From positions 1 through 9,409 of the forward strand of contig CAMLNK010000086.1 of the NCBI GenBank assembly GCA_946481035.1: DNA of 9,409 bases, read 5' to 3'. This document shows positions 1 through 6,555 of the stretch, piece after piece (positions within the stretch are counted from its first letter, which is position 1; each line of letters starts with the position of its first letter). The DNA is from an uncultured Dyadobacter sp. Its GTDB lineage: Bacteria; Bacteroidota; Bacteroidia; Cytophagales; Spirosomataceae. Below the pieces are notes generated by a model. It worked only from the letters and a program-made list of their open reading frames with translations. It searched no databases and had not been told where the DNA came from. A program made the translations under genes and the position numbers.

Positions 1-974
1 GCAAGCATTGTCGCAAATTCACTTTTGGACAGTCCGCCGAACTTCGACGCGTCATATTTGAATATATAAATGTGGTAGCCATGCAGCGTAATAGTCTCGT
101 TGCGCTGCAAAGGGGTTACCCCTTCTATTTTCCCCAACAATTTACTCAAATACAACCCATTATCATTTCTGCGCCGGGTTTGCGCTTCGAGCCTTTTCAA
201 TTGCTCCGACAACAGTACGGCCTGTATTTGGGTAATGCGGTAATTGCACCCCGGATTGTAATGCTCATACCACTGCCCGCCCTCGATCCGGCCCACATTG
301 CGCAGGGAATGCATCATCGCGTACAAGTCATCGTCGTCGGTGATCACAATACCGCCTTCGCCGGAGGTCAGGTTTTTGGAAGATTGGAAACTGAAACTTC
401 CCACGTGGCCGATCGAGCCTAGCTTTTTGCCTCTGTACTCGGCCCCGTGCCCGTGCGCGGCATCTTCGATTACTTTCAGATTGTGACGCTGCGCAATGTC
501 CATAATCGCGTCCATATCGCACGCCAACCCCCCGAAATGCACCGGAATAATCACTTTCGTCCGTGGCGTGATCGCCGCTTCAATGGCCGCCGGACTGATA
601 TTGTAGGTTTCGGGATCGATATCCACAAAAACAGGCACGCAATTGCATTCGATCACCGACGAGGCGGTGGTAATGAAAGTATAAGGCGGTACAATCACCT
701 CGTCACCGGGTTTCACGCCGCAAGCCATCAGCGCCAGCCGGAGCGATACCGAGCCATTCACGCATGTAATTGCATATTTGCTCCCACAATAATCCGCAAA
801 CGCCCGTTCAAAACGCTCCACCTCATCGCCGCAATCGGGATTACCCCATTTACCGCCGGCAACGATCGCCGAAACGGCGTTCACCTCATTATCATCGTAA
901 ATGGGCCATGGAAATGTCTTTTCAATGGTTTTAGGACCGCCGTGGATTGCGAGTTGTGCATTTTTGCTGCTCAT
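1..974 (-). CDS. DegT/DnrJ/EryC1/StrS family PLP-dependent aminotransferase (3' end missing)
   Basis: Cytoplasmic fold-type I enzyme that in this family transfers an amino group, usually from Glu or Gln, to a keto-sugar or keto-cyclitol. The first 324 residues are visible; the C-terminal end lies beyond the left edge (family members are usually about 370-430 aa). Visible signs: the N-terminal LAIHGGPKTIEKTFPWPIYD segment typical of the scyllo-inosose/AHBA-synthase-like branch; the cofactor-binding NGSVSLRLAL region (73-82); PPYTFITTASS (96-106); the EDAAHGHGA motif with the pyridine-binding Asp171; and SFQSSKNLTSGEGG with the Schiff-base Lys200. The catalytic residues are intact, so the enzyme is probably active. 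The ATG at 974 is the only sensible start, because it opens directly into the family N-terminus; no clear Shine-Dalgarno is present. It is divergent from the membrane-protein gene at 1129. The exact sugar or cyclitol substrate cannot be assigned. An oxidoreductase or other sugar gene may follow downstream, outside the window. Confidence 0.93.
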   Translation of the reverse strand, partial: MSSKNAQLAIHGGPKTIEKTFPWPIYDDNEVNAVSAIVAGGKWGNPDCGDEVERFERAFADYCGSKYAITCVNGSVSLRLALMACGVKPGDEVIVPPYTFITTASSVIECNCVPVFVDIDPETYNISPAAIEAAITPRTKVIIPVHFGGLACDMDAIMDIAQRHNLKVIEDAAHGHGAEYRGKKLGSIGHVGSFSFQSSKNLTSGEGGIVITDDDDLYAMMHSLRNVGRIEGGQWYEHYNPGCNYRITQIQAVLLSEQLKRLEAQTRRRNDNGLYLSKLLGKIEGVTPLQRNETITLHGYHIYIFKYDASKFGGLSKSEFATML

Positions 975-1128
975 GGGTATGGTATTCCGGTAATATAGTG
1001 GCAATGTTTAACGGAAATACTATCGCAAATGGGAATCGGGCTATTTTCTATAAGCCGGTTGAGGGATTATAGTCTTTTTAGACGACAATCCAGTATTTAT
1101 CCCACAAACCCTTAGTCGCATTCCGTTC
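975..1128. promoter_or_regulatory. Divergent intergenic region, presumed promoters for both flanking genes
   Basis: This 154-bp AT-richer spacer separates two divergent genes, so both must be transcribed from it or from further out. I found no clear match to the Bacteroidota -7 box TAnnTTTG at a plausible distance on either strand. It holds a small imperfect hairpin, GTCT-TTTT-AGAC at 1072-1083. The promoter role follows from gene order only; no operator could be identified. Confidence 0.3.
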
Positions 1129-2415
1129 ATGAATAACAGACAACTACTTTACGCCCTGCTTGTTGCGGGCATTTCATTGGGCACGGCCTGGGCCATTCGC
1201 GGCCAGTTCGGTCACGAGCAAGGCGCGGCGTGGGCCGGCGGTATCGGCGGACTGAGTATCGTTCTCATCGCCAAACGAAAAGACTGGTATGCCAAAGCAT
1301 TCCAACTCGCATTAGCTTCGGCCGCCGGCTGGGGCATAGGCGGTATCATCAGTTACGGAAAAGTGGTCGGCTTTGCGCGCGGGCTCGAATTCGGGAACGT
1401 CTACTACGGATTTCTGATGCTCGGCATTATCGGCGGGCTGTTCGGTCTGATCGGCGGTGGATTATTCGGTCTAACGCTCGCCTCTTCCCGCGAAAAACCG
1501 GTACAATGGTCGCAGCTGATCACCGAAATGACCGCGGGCGCCATCCTATTCTATTATCTGCTGATTGAACAGCTCGGCTGGCTCATGACCCCACCGCGCT
1601 CGGAAGCCTGGGCTGCCTGCTTCGGCATGACCGTCGCGCTGTTCTGGTATATGATTCGTTACAAGCAGCATTCGGCCATGCGACTGGCCATTTTTGCAGG
1701 GCTGGGCGGCGGATTCGGGTTCGCATTCGGCAACTTTCTACAAGTAATGGGAAACGTTTCAGGCATTCATTTCAATTTCTGGAATGTAATGGAATATTCG
1801 ATCGGCTTTTTCGGCGGTGTGGGAATGGCTTACGGCACCTTCACTTCCGAATGGGAAACGACCGACACACAAGCATCGCGCTCCCGCCTGCTCGCACCGA
1901 TTGTGATCCTGACGCTCGTCATTCCATTCGTAGTCTGGGACCAGTCGTTCAAAACGGAAAGGTTGGTCGACACGATCCGGGGCTTCGATCCCCTTGCAGA
2001 TGCGGCCGGTATTACCGTTTATGTGCAATGGATTGCCTTGCTGCTGGTACTTGCATTTGGGGCCTATACCGTGTTCAAATACTATATTCAGGAAAAAGCG
2101 CCGTTTTCGGAGCTCAGATACGAAGGAATACAGCTGTTTTTCTTTCTTAACCTAGGTTTGTACACGATTTACAGCATCCTCATCACCTGCGCGTTCATGA
2201 GCCTGTACCGCATCGAGCAGTACCTCTACATCGTGAATGTAGCCGTATTGGGTTTCCTCGTGAAAAAGACCCAAGCCTCCTTTTCGGATCGCGGGCTCAA
2301 CATCAGCCGCTGGGCCATCAACTTCGCATTCATCATCGCCATTTTCGCCATTCTCACGGCTGTCGCCATTAGTACACACGGCGAGTTGAATGGGGCTAAC
2401 AGGCGGTTTGAGTGA
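1129..2415 (+). CDS. Glycine-rich polytopic inner-membrane protein of unknown function
   Basis: I do not recognise a characterised family for this 428-aa protein. Hydrophobic segments at about residues 5-21, 33-48, 57-77, 93-117, 133-147, 158-176, 184-204, 222-238, 254-270, 295-317, 335-357, 365-377 and 395-414 suggest about 12 membrane helices. The N-terminal half is very rich in Gly and seems built from repeated Gly-rich helical hairpins, e.g. GIIGGLFGLIGGGLFGL (99-115) and GLGGGFGFAFGNF (191-203). A polar motif RGQFGHEQGA (24-33) sits between the first two helices and looks like a functional site. The C-terminal half has more ordinary hydrophobic helices with aromatic residues. There is no signal peptide beyond the first helix and no ATPase or enzyme motif. 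The ATG at 1129 begins directly with a short polar stretch and helix 1. It is transcribed alone, divergent from the aminotransferase and convergent with the phosphodiesterase gene. A transporter or channel is possible but unproven. Confidence 0.88.
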   Translation: MNNRQLLYALLVAGISLGTAWAIRGQFGHEQGAAWAGGIGGLSIVLIAKRKDWYAKAFQLALASAAGWGIGGIISYGKVVGFARGLEFGNVYYGFLMLGIIGGLFGLIGGGLFGLTLASSREKPVQWSQLITEMTAGAILFYYLLIEQLGWLMTPPRSEAWAACFGMTVALFWYMIRYKQHSAMRLAIFAGLGGGFGFAFGNFLQVMGNVSGIHFNFWNVMEYSIGFFGGVGMAYGTFTSEWETTDTQASRSRLLAPIVILTLVIPFVVWDQSFKTERLVDTIRGFDPLADAAGITVYVQWIALLLVLAFGAYTVFKYYIQEKAPFSELRYEGIQLFFFLNLGLYTIYSILITCAFMSLYRIEQYLYIVNVAVLGFLVKKTQASFSDRGLNISRWAINFAFIIAIFAILTAVAISTHGELNGANRRFE

Positions 2416-2432
2416 TTGTAACGATTGAAACT

Positions 2433-2469
2433 GTAAAAGCCATTCCGAAATCATCGGAATGGCTTTTAC
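2433..2469. terminator. Bidirectional intrinsic terminator between convergent genes
   Basis: A perfect inverted repeat has 16-nt arms GTAAAAGCCATTCCGA (2433-2448) and TCGGAATGGCTTTTAC (2454-2469) around a 5-nt loop. On either strand the stem starts with an A-rich run and ends with a T run (TTTT), the usual form of a bidirectional rho-independent terminator. It lies 17 bp after the stop of the plus-strand membrane-protein gene and 3 bp after the stop of the minus-strand phosphodiesterase gene, as expected for a shared terminator. Confidence 0.88.
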
Positions 2470-2472
2470 TTT

Positions 2473-3315
2473 CTAACGGTGCAACCCGAGCTCCTTCAAA
2501 ACGCGGATCATTTTCTCCGGCTCGTCGGTCTGGATGATATTGGCACCGTGTTTTGTGAGGTCTTTCAATGTTTCACGCGCATTACCTTTCCTGATTTGCT
2601 CATCCGGAACACCTAATGCATTGATCCAGATTCTCGCGCCTTTGCTCCTGATCAAACTCGTGACCTCCGGGGTGTAGAATTTCGAATCAATGTGGATGAC
2701 TTCCGGTTTGAATCGGGTTAATGCGGAATCGGCCATGGCTTGTGAATAGGCCCGCGGCATGAGCATATACTTTTTAGAAGAGGCATCGACTTTGGAGAGT
2801 ATTTCATAGTCACTATCGAAGAAGAACACAAAATCTTCGCCACCCACTTCTTTCACCACTTCAATTACTTTATCGATTTGCTCGGTTTTAAGGTCGAGAT
2901 CGACCAGTATATTACCTTTTGCAATTTGCAGGGCTTCTTCCAATGTCGGAATCGTTTCTTCGGTCACTTTGCCGTTGGAAACGAGCCGTAATTTCCGGAG
3001 CGCCTCGAAAGTTTGTGTTTCAAGGTCGCCCTTGCCCGTTGTGGTTCTGTCAACCTTCCCGTCGTGCATGAGCATCGGAATGCCGTCTTTGCTCACTTTT
3101 ACATCAATTTCCACAATATCAACTCCCAATCTGATCGCTTCCTTTATTGCGGGCAGCGAGTTTTCCGGCAATTGGTGATGCACCGCGCGGTGCGATGCAA
3201 CCAGCACATTTTTAGAAGTTGGGTCCAGAAATTCCTTCCTGATCGGCTTTACTTGCGCGTGGGTTTCAAAAACAGCAAACAATAATAGAATAGCGGGTAA
3301 TGTAATGCGGGTCAT
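2473..3315 (-). CDS. Exported glycerophosphodiester phosphodiesterase family protein
   Basis: A 280-aa member of the GDPD family (TIM-barrel phosphodiesterases). These enzymes hydrolyse glycerophosphodiesters such as glycerophosphocholine or glycerophosphoethanolamine to glycerol-3-phosphate and an alcohol. A signal peptide covers residues 1-20 (FAVFETHA, then Gln21), so it should act in the periplasm. The GDPD core is clear: His42-Arg43, PENS (50-53), IVEIDVKVSKDG with Glu69 and Asp71, and MHDGKVDRTTTGKG with the second catalytic His84. Further on, IPTLEEAL and ILVDLDLK match the conserved barrel strands, and the C-terminal GANIIQTDEPEKM is the usual last strand. The canonical HRG is HRA here and is followed by an extra VHHQL before PEN. 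Length is normal. It is the last gene of the minus-strand cluster, 21 bp after the metallophosphoesterase. The ATG at 3315 gives a proper signal peptide. The exact diester is not predictable. Confidence 0.93.
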   Translation of the reverse strand: MTRITLPAILLLFAVFETHAQVKPIRKEFLDPTSKNVLVASHRAVHHQLPENSLPAIKEAIRLGVDIVEIDVKVSKDGIPMLMHDGKVDRTTTGKGDLETQTFEALRKLRLVSNGKVTEETIPTLEEALQIAKGNILVDLDLKTEQIDKVIEVVKEVGGEDFVFFFDSDYEILSKVDASSKKYMLMPRAYSQAMADSALTRFKPEVIHIDSKFYTPEVTSLIRSKGARIWINALGVPDEQIRKGNARETLKDLTKHGANIIQTDEPEKMIRVLKELGLHR

Positions 3316-3336
3316 TCTGATCGAAATTATTAAATA

Positions 3337-5118
3337 CTACTTTGTAATCGTCAGCTCGTCCTTTACTTCGCCGGCCGGGTTATAACATTTGTAATACAGC
3401 GTATTTCCCTTGATGGACACATGCTGGTAAAGCGGGCCGTCCTTATACCTTACCACGGCGTAATCCTCTTTCGGCCAGCGCTCCTGCTTGCCGGGAATGC
3501 TGATAGACATCAGGTAAATAGTCCCTTTCGCCGGGCTGGTCACTTCTTTGTCATTAAACATCGGTTTCGTGCGCAGGTAGTAATGCATATGCCCGCTCAT
3601 GACCATATCCACATGGTATTTGTCAAAAAGCGTACACCATTCACGCTTGATCTCGTCATAAGGCTCTTCAAAATTGTAAGGCGGGAAATGGAACATCGCG
3701 AACTTCCATTTCGCTTTCGAATTTCTGAGCTGATTTTCAATCCAGGCCGTTTGCTCGGGGACAGAAAGCGTGGCGTCAATCATCAGAAACAATGCGTCCT
3801 GGTAATTGAATGCGTAAGTCATTTCGGAAGGCTGACCGGCCGGACCATTTTCGGGCAGGCTGAACATCTCCTTGTACATCCATGCGCCCAGGCCGTCCTG
3901 GCTATCGTGGTTACCGGGCACGGGCATCAGCGGCCGCGTGCTGAACGTCGGTCCGGCGTGTGCCCAGAGCTGGTCCCAATCGTCGCGGTGCAGGCCGGTA
4001 GTCACCAGGTCGCCGGCGATCGAGAAGAAGGCGGTTTCAGGGTGTCTTTTGATCGATTTCTGCGCCATATCGCCCCAGATAGGCGAGTAATGCGTATCAC
4101 CGAACCAGATGAACGAGAAGTCTTTTACGCGGTCGGAGGCAGTTTTGAACGAAGCTGCCGCCGACCATTGCGATGGCCCCGTACCGATCGAATAGTAGTA
4201 CAACGAGCCGGGGCTCAGCCCTTTAAGCTGCGCGGTGAAGCGGTTCACGAACCGGTCGTTCTGCAACAGCCTGTCTTCCATGTTGAATGCGGAGGCATCC
4301 GTAAAAAGCGTATCGCGCGCCCCGGGTTTCCAGTATTTCACCTTGCTTCTGAGCACCTTCGGGCTGGTGCGCCATTGAACGTTCGCCGTCGTGGCCGGGT
4401 CGCCGCTCCATGTCATCACCACCTGATCGGGCTTTTCGGAAGAGGGCGTCGAGGTACGTCTGAATGCATTCACCAGGTGCGCCTCACGTGCGCGTCCCCG
4501 CACGGTCGTGAAAAGCGTCTGGCCTTTCAGTTCGTCGGGGACTTCGGTTAATACCAGGCTGTCCCAGTCATGGTAGGTAAATGCCCCTTTCTGCATCGTA
4601 CTCAATGCATATTGTGCGGGAACGACATTCGAAACAGTCAATTTCTCAGCTTTGTCGAGTGGCGCCACACTGATGAAATACACCGGGCGATCTTTGTCAA
4701 AACCATTTATGCCCAGGCATACCTGCCCTTTTTTGAAATCCTTTTGCCACACTTCATAAGTATACTCCTCATTTTTGACGCGCATTTCCGTTTTCCTGAA
4801 ACCACTTTTTTGAAGCCAAAAAGGCACCACAGCCTGGGCGGTATTCCGCATGAGCGACACCCTCACCGGCACATTCACCTCAAAGGTCCAGTACCGCGTT
4901 GCTAACGTTTCCTTGTCGCGGTCACTGAGAACGCTCAGGATATACGCATCCGAAATGGTGTCGAGCTGAGCCGGGGTAAGGGTCGCATACAACCTCGTTA
5001 CCGTACGATCGATCACCTCCTTCACCGTCCGCTCCGGCTGCTCGCCGCTTAGCACGTAAAAGGACATCCAAACCGGGCATAGCAAGGCCCACCAGCGCAT
5101 TCTTTTGTTTTTGATCAT
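3337..5118 (-). CDS. Exported purple-acid-phosphatase-like metallophosphoesterase with N-terminal extension
   Basis: A 593-aa calcineurin-type dinuclear-metal phosphoesterase. A probable signal peptide or anchor spans about residues 8-24. Residues about 25-225 form an extension I do not recognise. Residues about 228-326 look like the fibronectin-III-like N-terminal domain of purple acid phosphatases (TANVQWRTSP, then LSPGSLYYYSIG). The catalytic domain follows with all five metal motifs: FGDTHY (Asp341, His343), AGDLV (Asp370), PGNHD (Asn403, His404), FHFPPYN (His477) and SGHMHYYLRT (His510, His512). True purple acid phosphatases have GDxxY at the second motif, where the Tyr gives the colour; here it is GDLVT, so the Tyr ligand seems absent and a non-purple metal centre is likely. 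It should remove phosphate from mono- or diesters outside the cytoplasm. It sits 48 bp after the PhoPQ-related gene and 21 bp before the GDPD gene, which points to one operon. The ATG at 5118 is the chosen start; a second Met occurs at residue 7. Confidence 0.92.
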   Translation of the reverse strand: MIKNKRMRWWALLCPVWMSFYVLSGEQPERTVKEVIDRTVTRLYATLTPAQLDTISDAYILSVLSDRDKETLATRYWTFEVNVPVRVSLMRNTAQAVVPFWLQKSGFRKTEMRVKNEEYTYEVWQKDFKKGQVCLGINGFDKDRPVYFISVAPLDKAEKLTVSNVVPAQYALSTMQKGAFTYHDWDSLVLTEVPDELKGQTLFTTVRGRAREAHLVNAFRRTSTPSSEKPDQVVMTWSGDPATTANVQWRTSPKVLRSKVKYWKPGARDTLFTDASAFNMEDRLLQNDRFVNRFTAQLKGLSPGSLYYYSIGTGPSQWSAAASFKTASDRVKDFSFIWFGDTHYSPIWGDMAQKSIKRHPETAFFSIAGDLVTTGLHRDDWDQLWAHAGPTFSTRPLMPVPGNHDSQDGLGAWMYKEMFSLPENGPAGQPSEMTYAFNYQDALFLMIDATLSVPEQTAWIENQLRNSKAKWKFAMFHFPPYNFEEPYDEIKREWCTLFDKYHVDMVMSGHMHYYLRTKPMFNDKEVTSPAKGTIYLMSISIPGKQERWPKEDYAVVRYKDGPLYQHVSIKGNTLYYKCYNPAGEVKDELTITK

Positions 5119-5166
5119 GGCTATTTCAAGTTTCCCGTCAGGTATAGATACATCTATTTCAGGGAT

Positions 5167-6525
5167 TTACAGAACCGATTTATTATCCGTTAAAAACACC
5201 CTCGTACTCTCGGTATACAGGTTACCCTGAGGAGTTTTGTATTTCAAATCCACATAAAAAGCCCGGAATCCGCTTGCCGGTAACTCCGCGGTCACTTTCA
5301 CGCTGGATTTTTGGCTAATTTTCAAACTTTGGGCTGTCCAGGTATCATTCCGCAAGTCCTGGTCGGGCGAGTTGGCCGACCACAGGATCACGTCCACCAA
5401 CGCATCGGGCGTTGCCTTAATGTCCAGGTTCACTTTCCGGTTAGCTACCGATTGGCTCCATTTGCATTCGGTATAAGGCCGTTTGTTAATCGTCGCACCG
5501 AAGAATGCGCTCAGCGCTTCCATTGCCTGCTTGCCGTCGCCGAGGTCGTGTCCGGCATTGGGCACGTAATGCAGCATGTTTTTGCCGGGAATCTTGTCGA
5601 GGTAGTTTTTGATATTATCCACCACCCAGTATTCATCGTTCGTGCCCATGAAAATCATCTTGGGCATCGTCAGCTTGGCGCGGTAGGAATAGGGATCGAT
5701 CATCGCCGTAATGGCCTGCCCGTCGGCCGAGCCGGTCGACTGCGGAATGCCCAATTTCACATAATCTTCGATCTGAATGCTGTAATCGCCCCAGGATTTG
5801 ATCTGATAATCCAAACTTACCGGCATATTCAGCACATCGATCACCATCGGGGCGATGGCCTCCACGCGCTTGTCGCTCGCGCCTGTGAGCCAGGTGGTCC
5901 AGCCGCGCTTGGACGCGCCCGTCACCACGAAGCTGTTGACGGTATGCTTCAATTCCTTTTGCGCAAACTGCTGCACCGCATCCATTGCCTTCACCGCGCT
6001 TTTGACCATCGGGAAGAGCAGCGGCCAGGTATAATCCTTGTCCTTTTTGAAGTTGTGTAAAGTGTACGAAATCAATGCATCCTCCGTCAAATCACCGAAA
6101 AACGGCTGGTTGGGTGTCTGTTTCAGCAACGCTACTATCGCCTGGTTCGTGGTAGCAACTGCGCCCAGTGACGCGTACATTTTTTCGTCCTTTTTGCTGT
6201 TCCAATTGGGCTGCCCGTTGGCATTGGAACCGCCTGTGATGAAAAGCAATGCATCGTCGTGCCGGTTTTCCTTCGGTACGATCACCGTCATCTGGTGCGT
6301 CCAGGTAAACTCCCGCCATGTCTGAGAGGTCAGCAGGATCTGGTAAAACGTCAGATCATCGCGCTTGAATGTCTCTTTCAGTTCCCATTTAAAAGTTTTA
6401 TCACCATTGTTAAGATAACTTTCGAGGGCGTTTTCAGGCGTCACTTTTTGGGCATTCGCAAAAACGATGGCCACGATTGCCAGCAACATGGACGAAACGG
6501 ATCTGACGGCTATTTTCAAAAACAT
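5167..6525 (-). CDS. PhoPQ-activated pathogenicity-related (PqaA-type) alpha/beta hydrolase
   Basis: Belongs to the PhoPQ-activated pathogenicity-related family, named after Salmonella PqaA; the biochemical substrate of the family is not established. The chosen ATG gives 452 residues with a signal peptide ending FANA (residues 22-25) before Gln26, so the protein is exported. An in-frame GTG lies two codons upstream (6531-6529), but the ATG is preferred. The alpha/beta hydrolase core is intact: nucleophile elbow GASKRG with Ser205, acid GTNDEYW with Asp297, and base NAGHDLGDG with His326. Family landmarks include LLFITGGSN (94-102), TNQPFFGD-like text at about residues 136-145 and PMVIDVLNMP (226-235). 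After about residue 345 a beta-rich tail (KWSQS to the C-terminus) resembles the small C-terminal domain of the family. Length is normal. It lies 30 bp after the ceramidase-like gene and 48 bp before the metallophosphoesterase gene. An esterase, amidase or peptidase are all possible. Confidence 0.92.
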   Translation of the reverse strand: MFLKIAVRSVSSMLLAIVAIVFANAQKVTPENALESYLNNGDKTFKWELKETFKRDDLTFYQILLTSQTWREFTWTHQMTVIVPKENRHDDALLFITGGSNANGQPNWNSKKDEKMYASLGAVATTNQAIVALLKQTPNQPFFGDLTEDALISYTLHNFKKDKDYTWPLLFPMVKSAVKAMDAVQQFAQKELKHTVNSFVVTGASKRGWTTWLTGASDKRVEAIAPMVIDVLNMPVSLDYQIKSWGDYSIQIEDYVKLGIPQSTGSADGQAITAMIDPYSYRAKLTMPKMIFMGTNDEYWVVDNIKNYLDKIPGKNMLHYVPNAGHDLGDGKQAMEALSAFFGATINKRPYTECKWSQSVANRKVNLDIKATPDALVDVILWSANSPDQDLRNDTWTAQSLKISQKSSVKVTAELPASGFRAFYVDLKYKTPQGNLYTESTRVFLTDNKSVL

Positions 6526-6555
6526 GATCACTCGGTTTTGGTTTGAAGAATCGGT

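Noticed and set aside
447..998. Plus-strand open frame of 183 codons
   Set aside because: Antisense to the aminotransferase, which has clear PLP-site motifs on the minus strand.
1022..1083. Small inverted repeats (GGCT/AGCC and GTCT/AGAC) upstream of the membrane-protein gene
   Set aside because: Four-base stems are expected by chance; no matching operator symmetry or consensus.
3421..4551. Long plus-strand open frame of 376 codons
   Set aside because: It lies antisense inside the metallophosphoesterase gene, its translation is rich in Arg, His and Pro without any domain, and the minus-strand frame carries all catalytic motifs.
5121..5161. 8-bp direct repeat CTATTTCA at 5121-5128 and 5154-5161 in the spacer between two enzyme genes
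   Set aside because: Too short and AT-rich to separate from chance; no further copies noticed in the neighbouring spacers.
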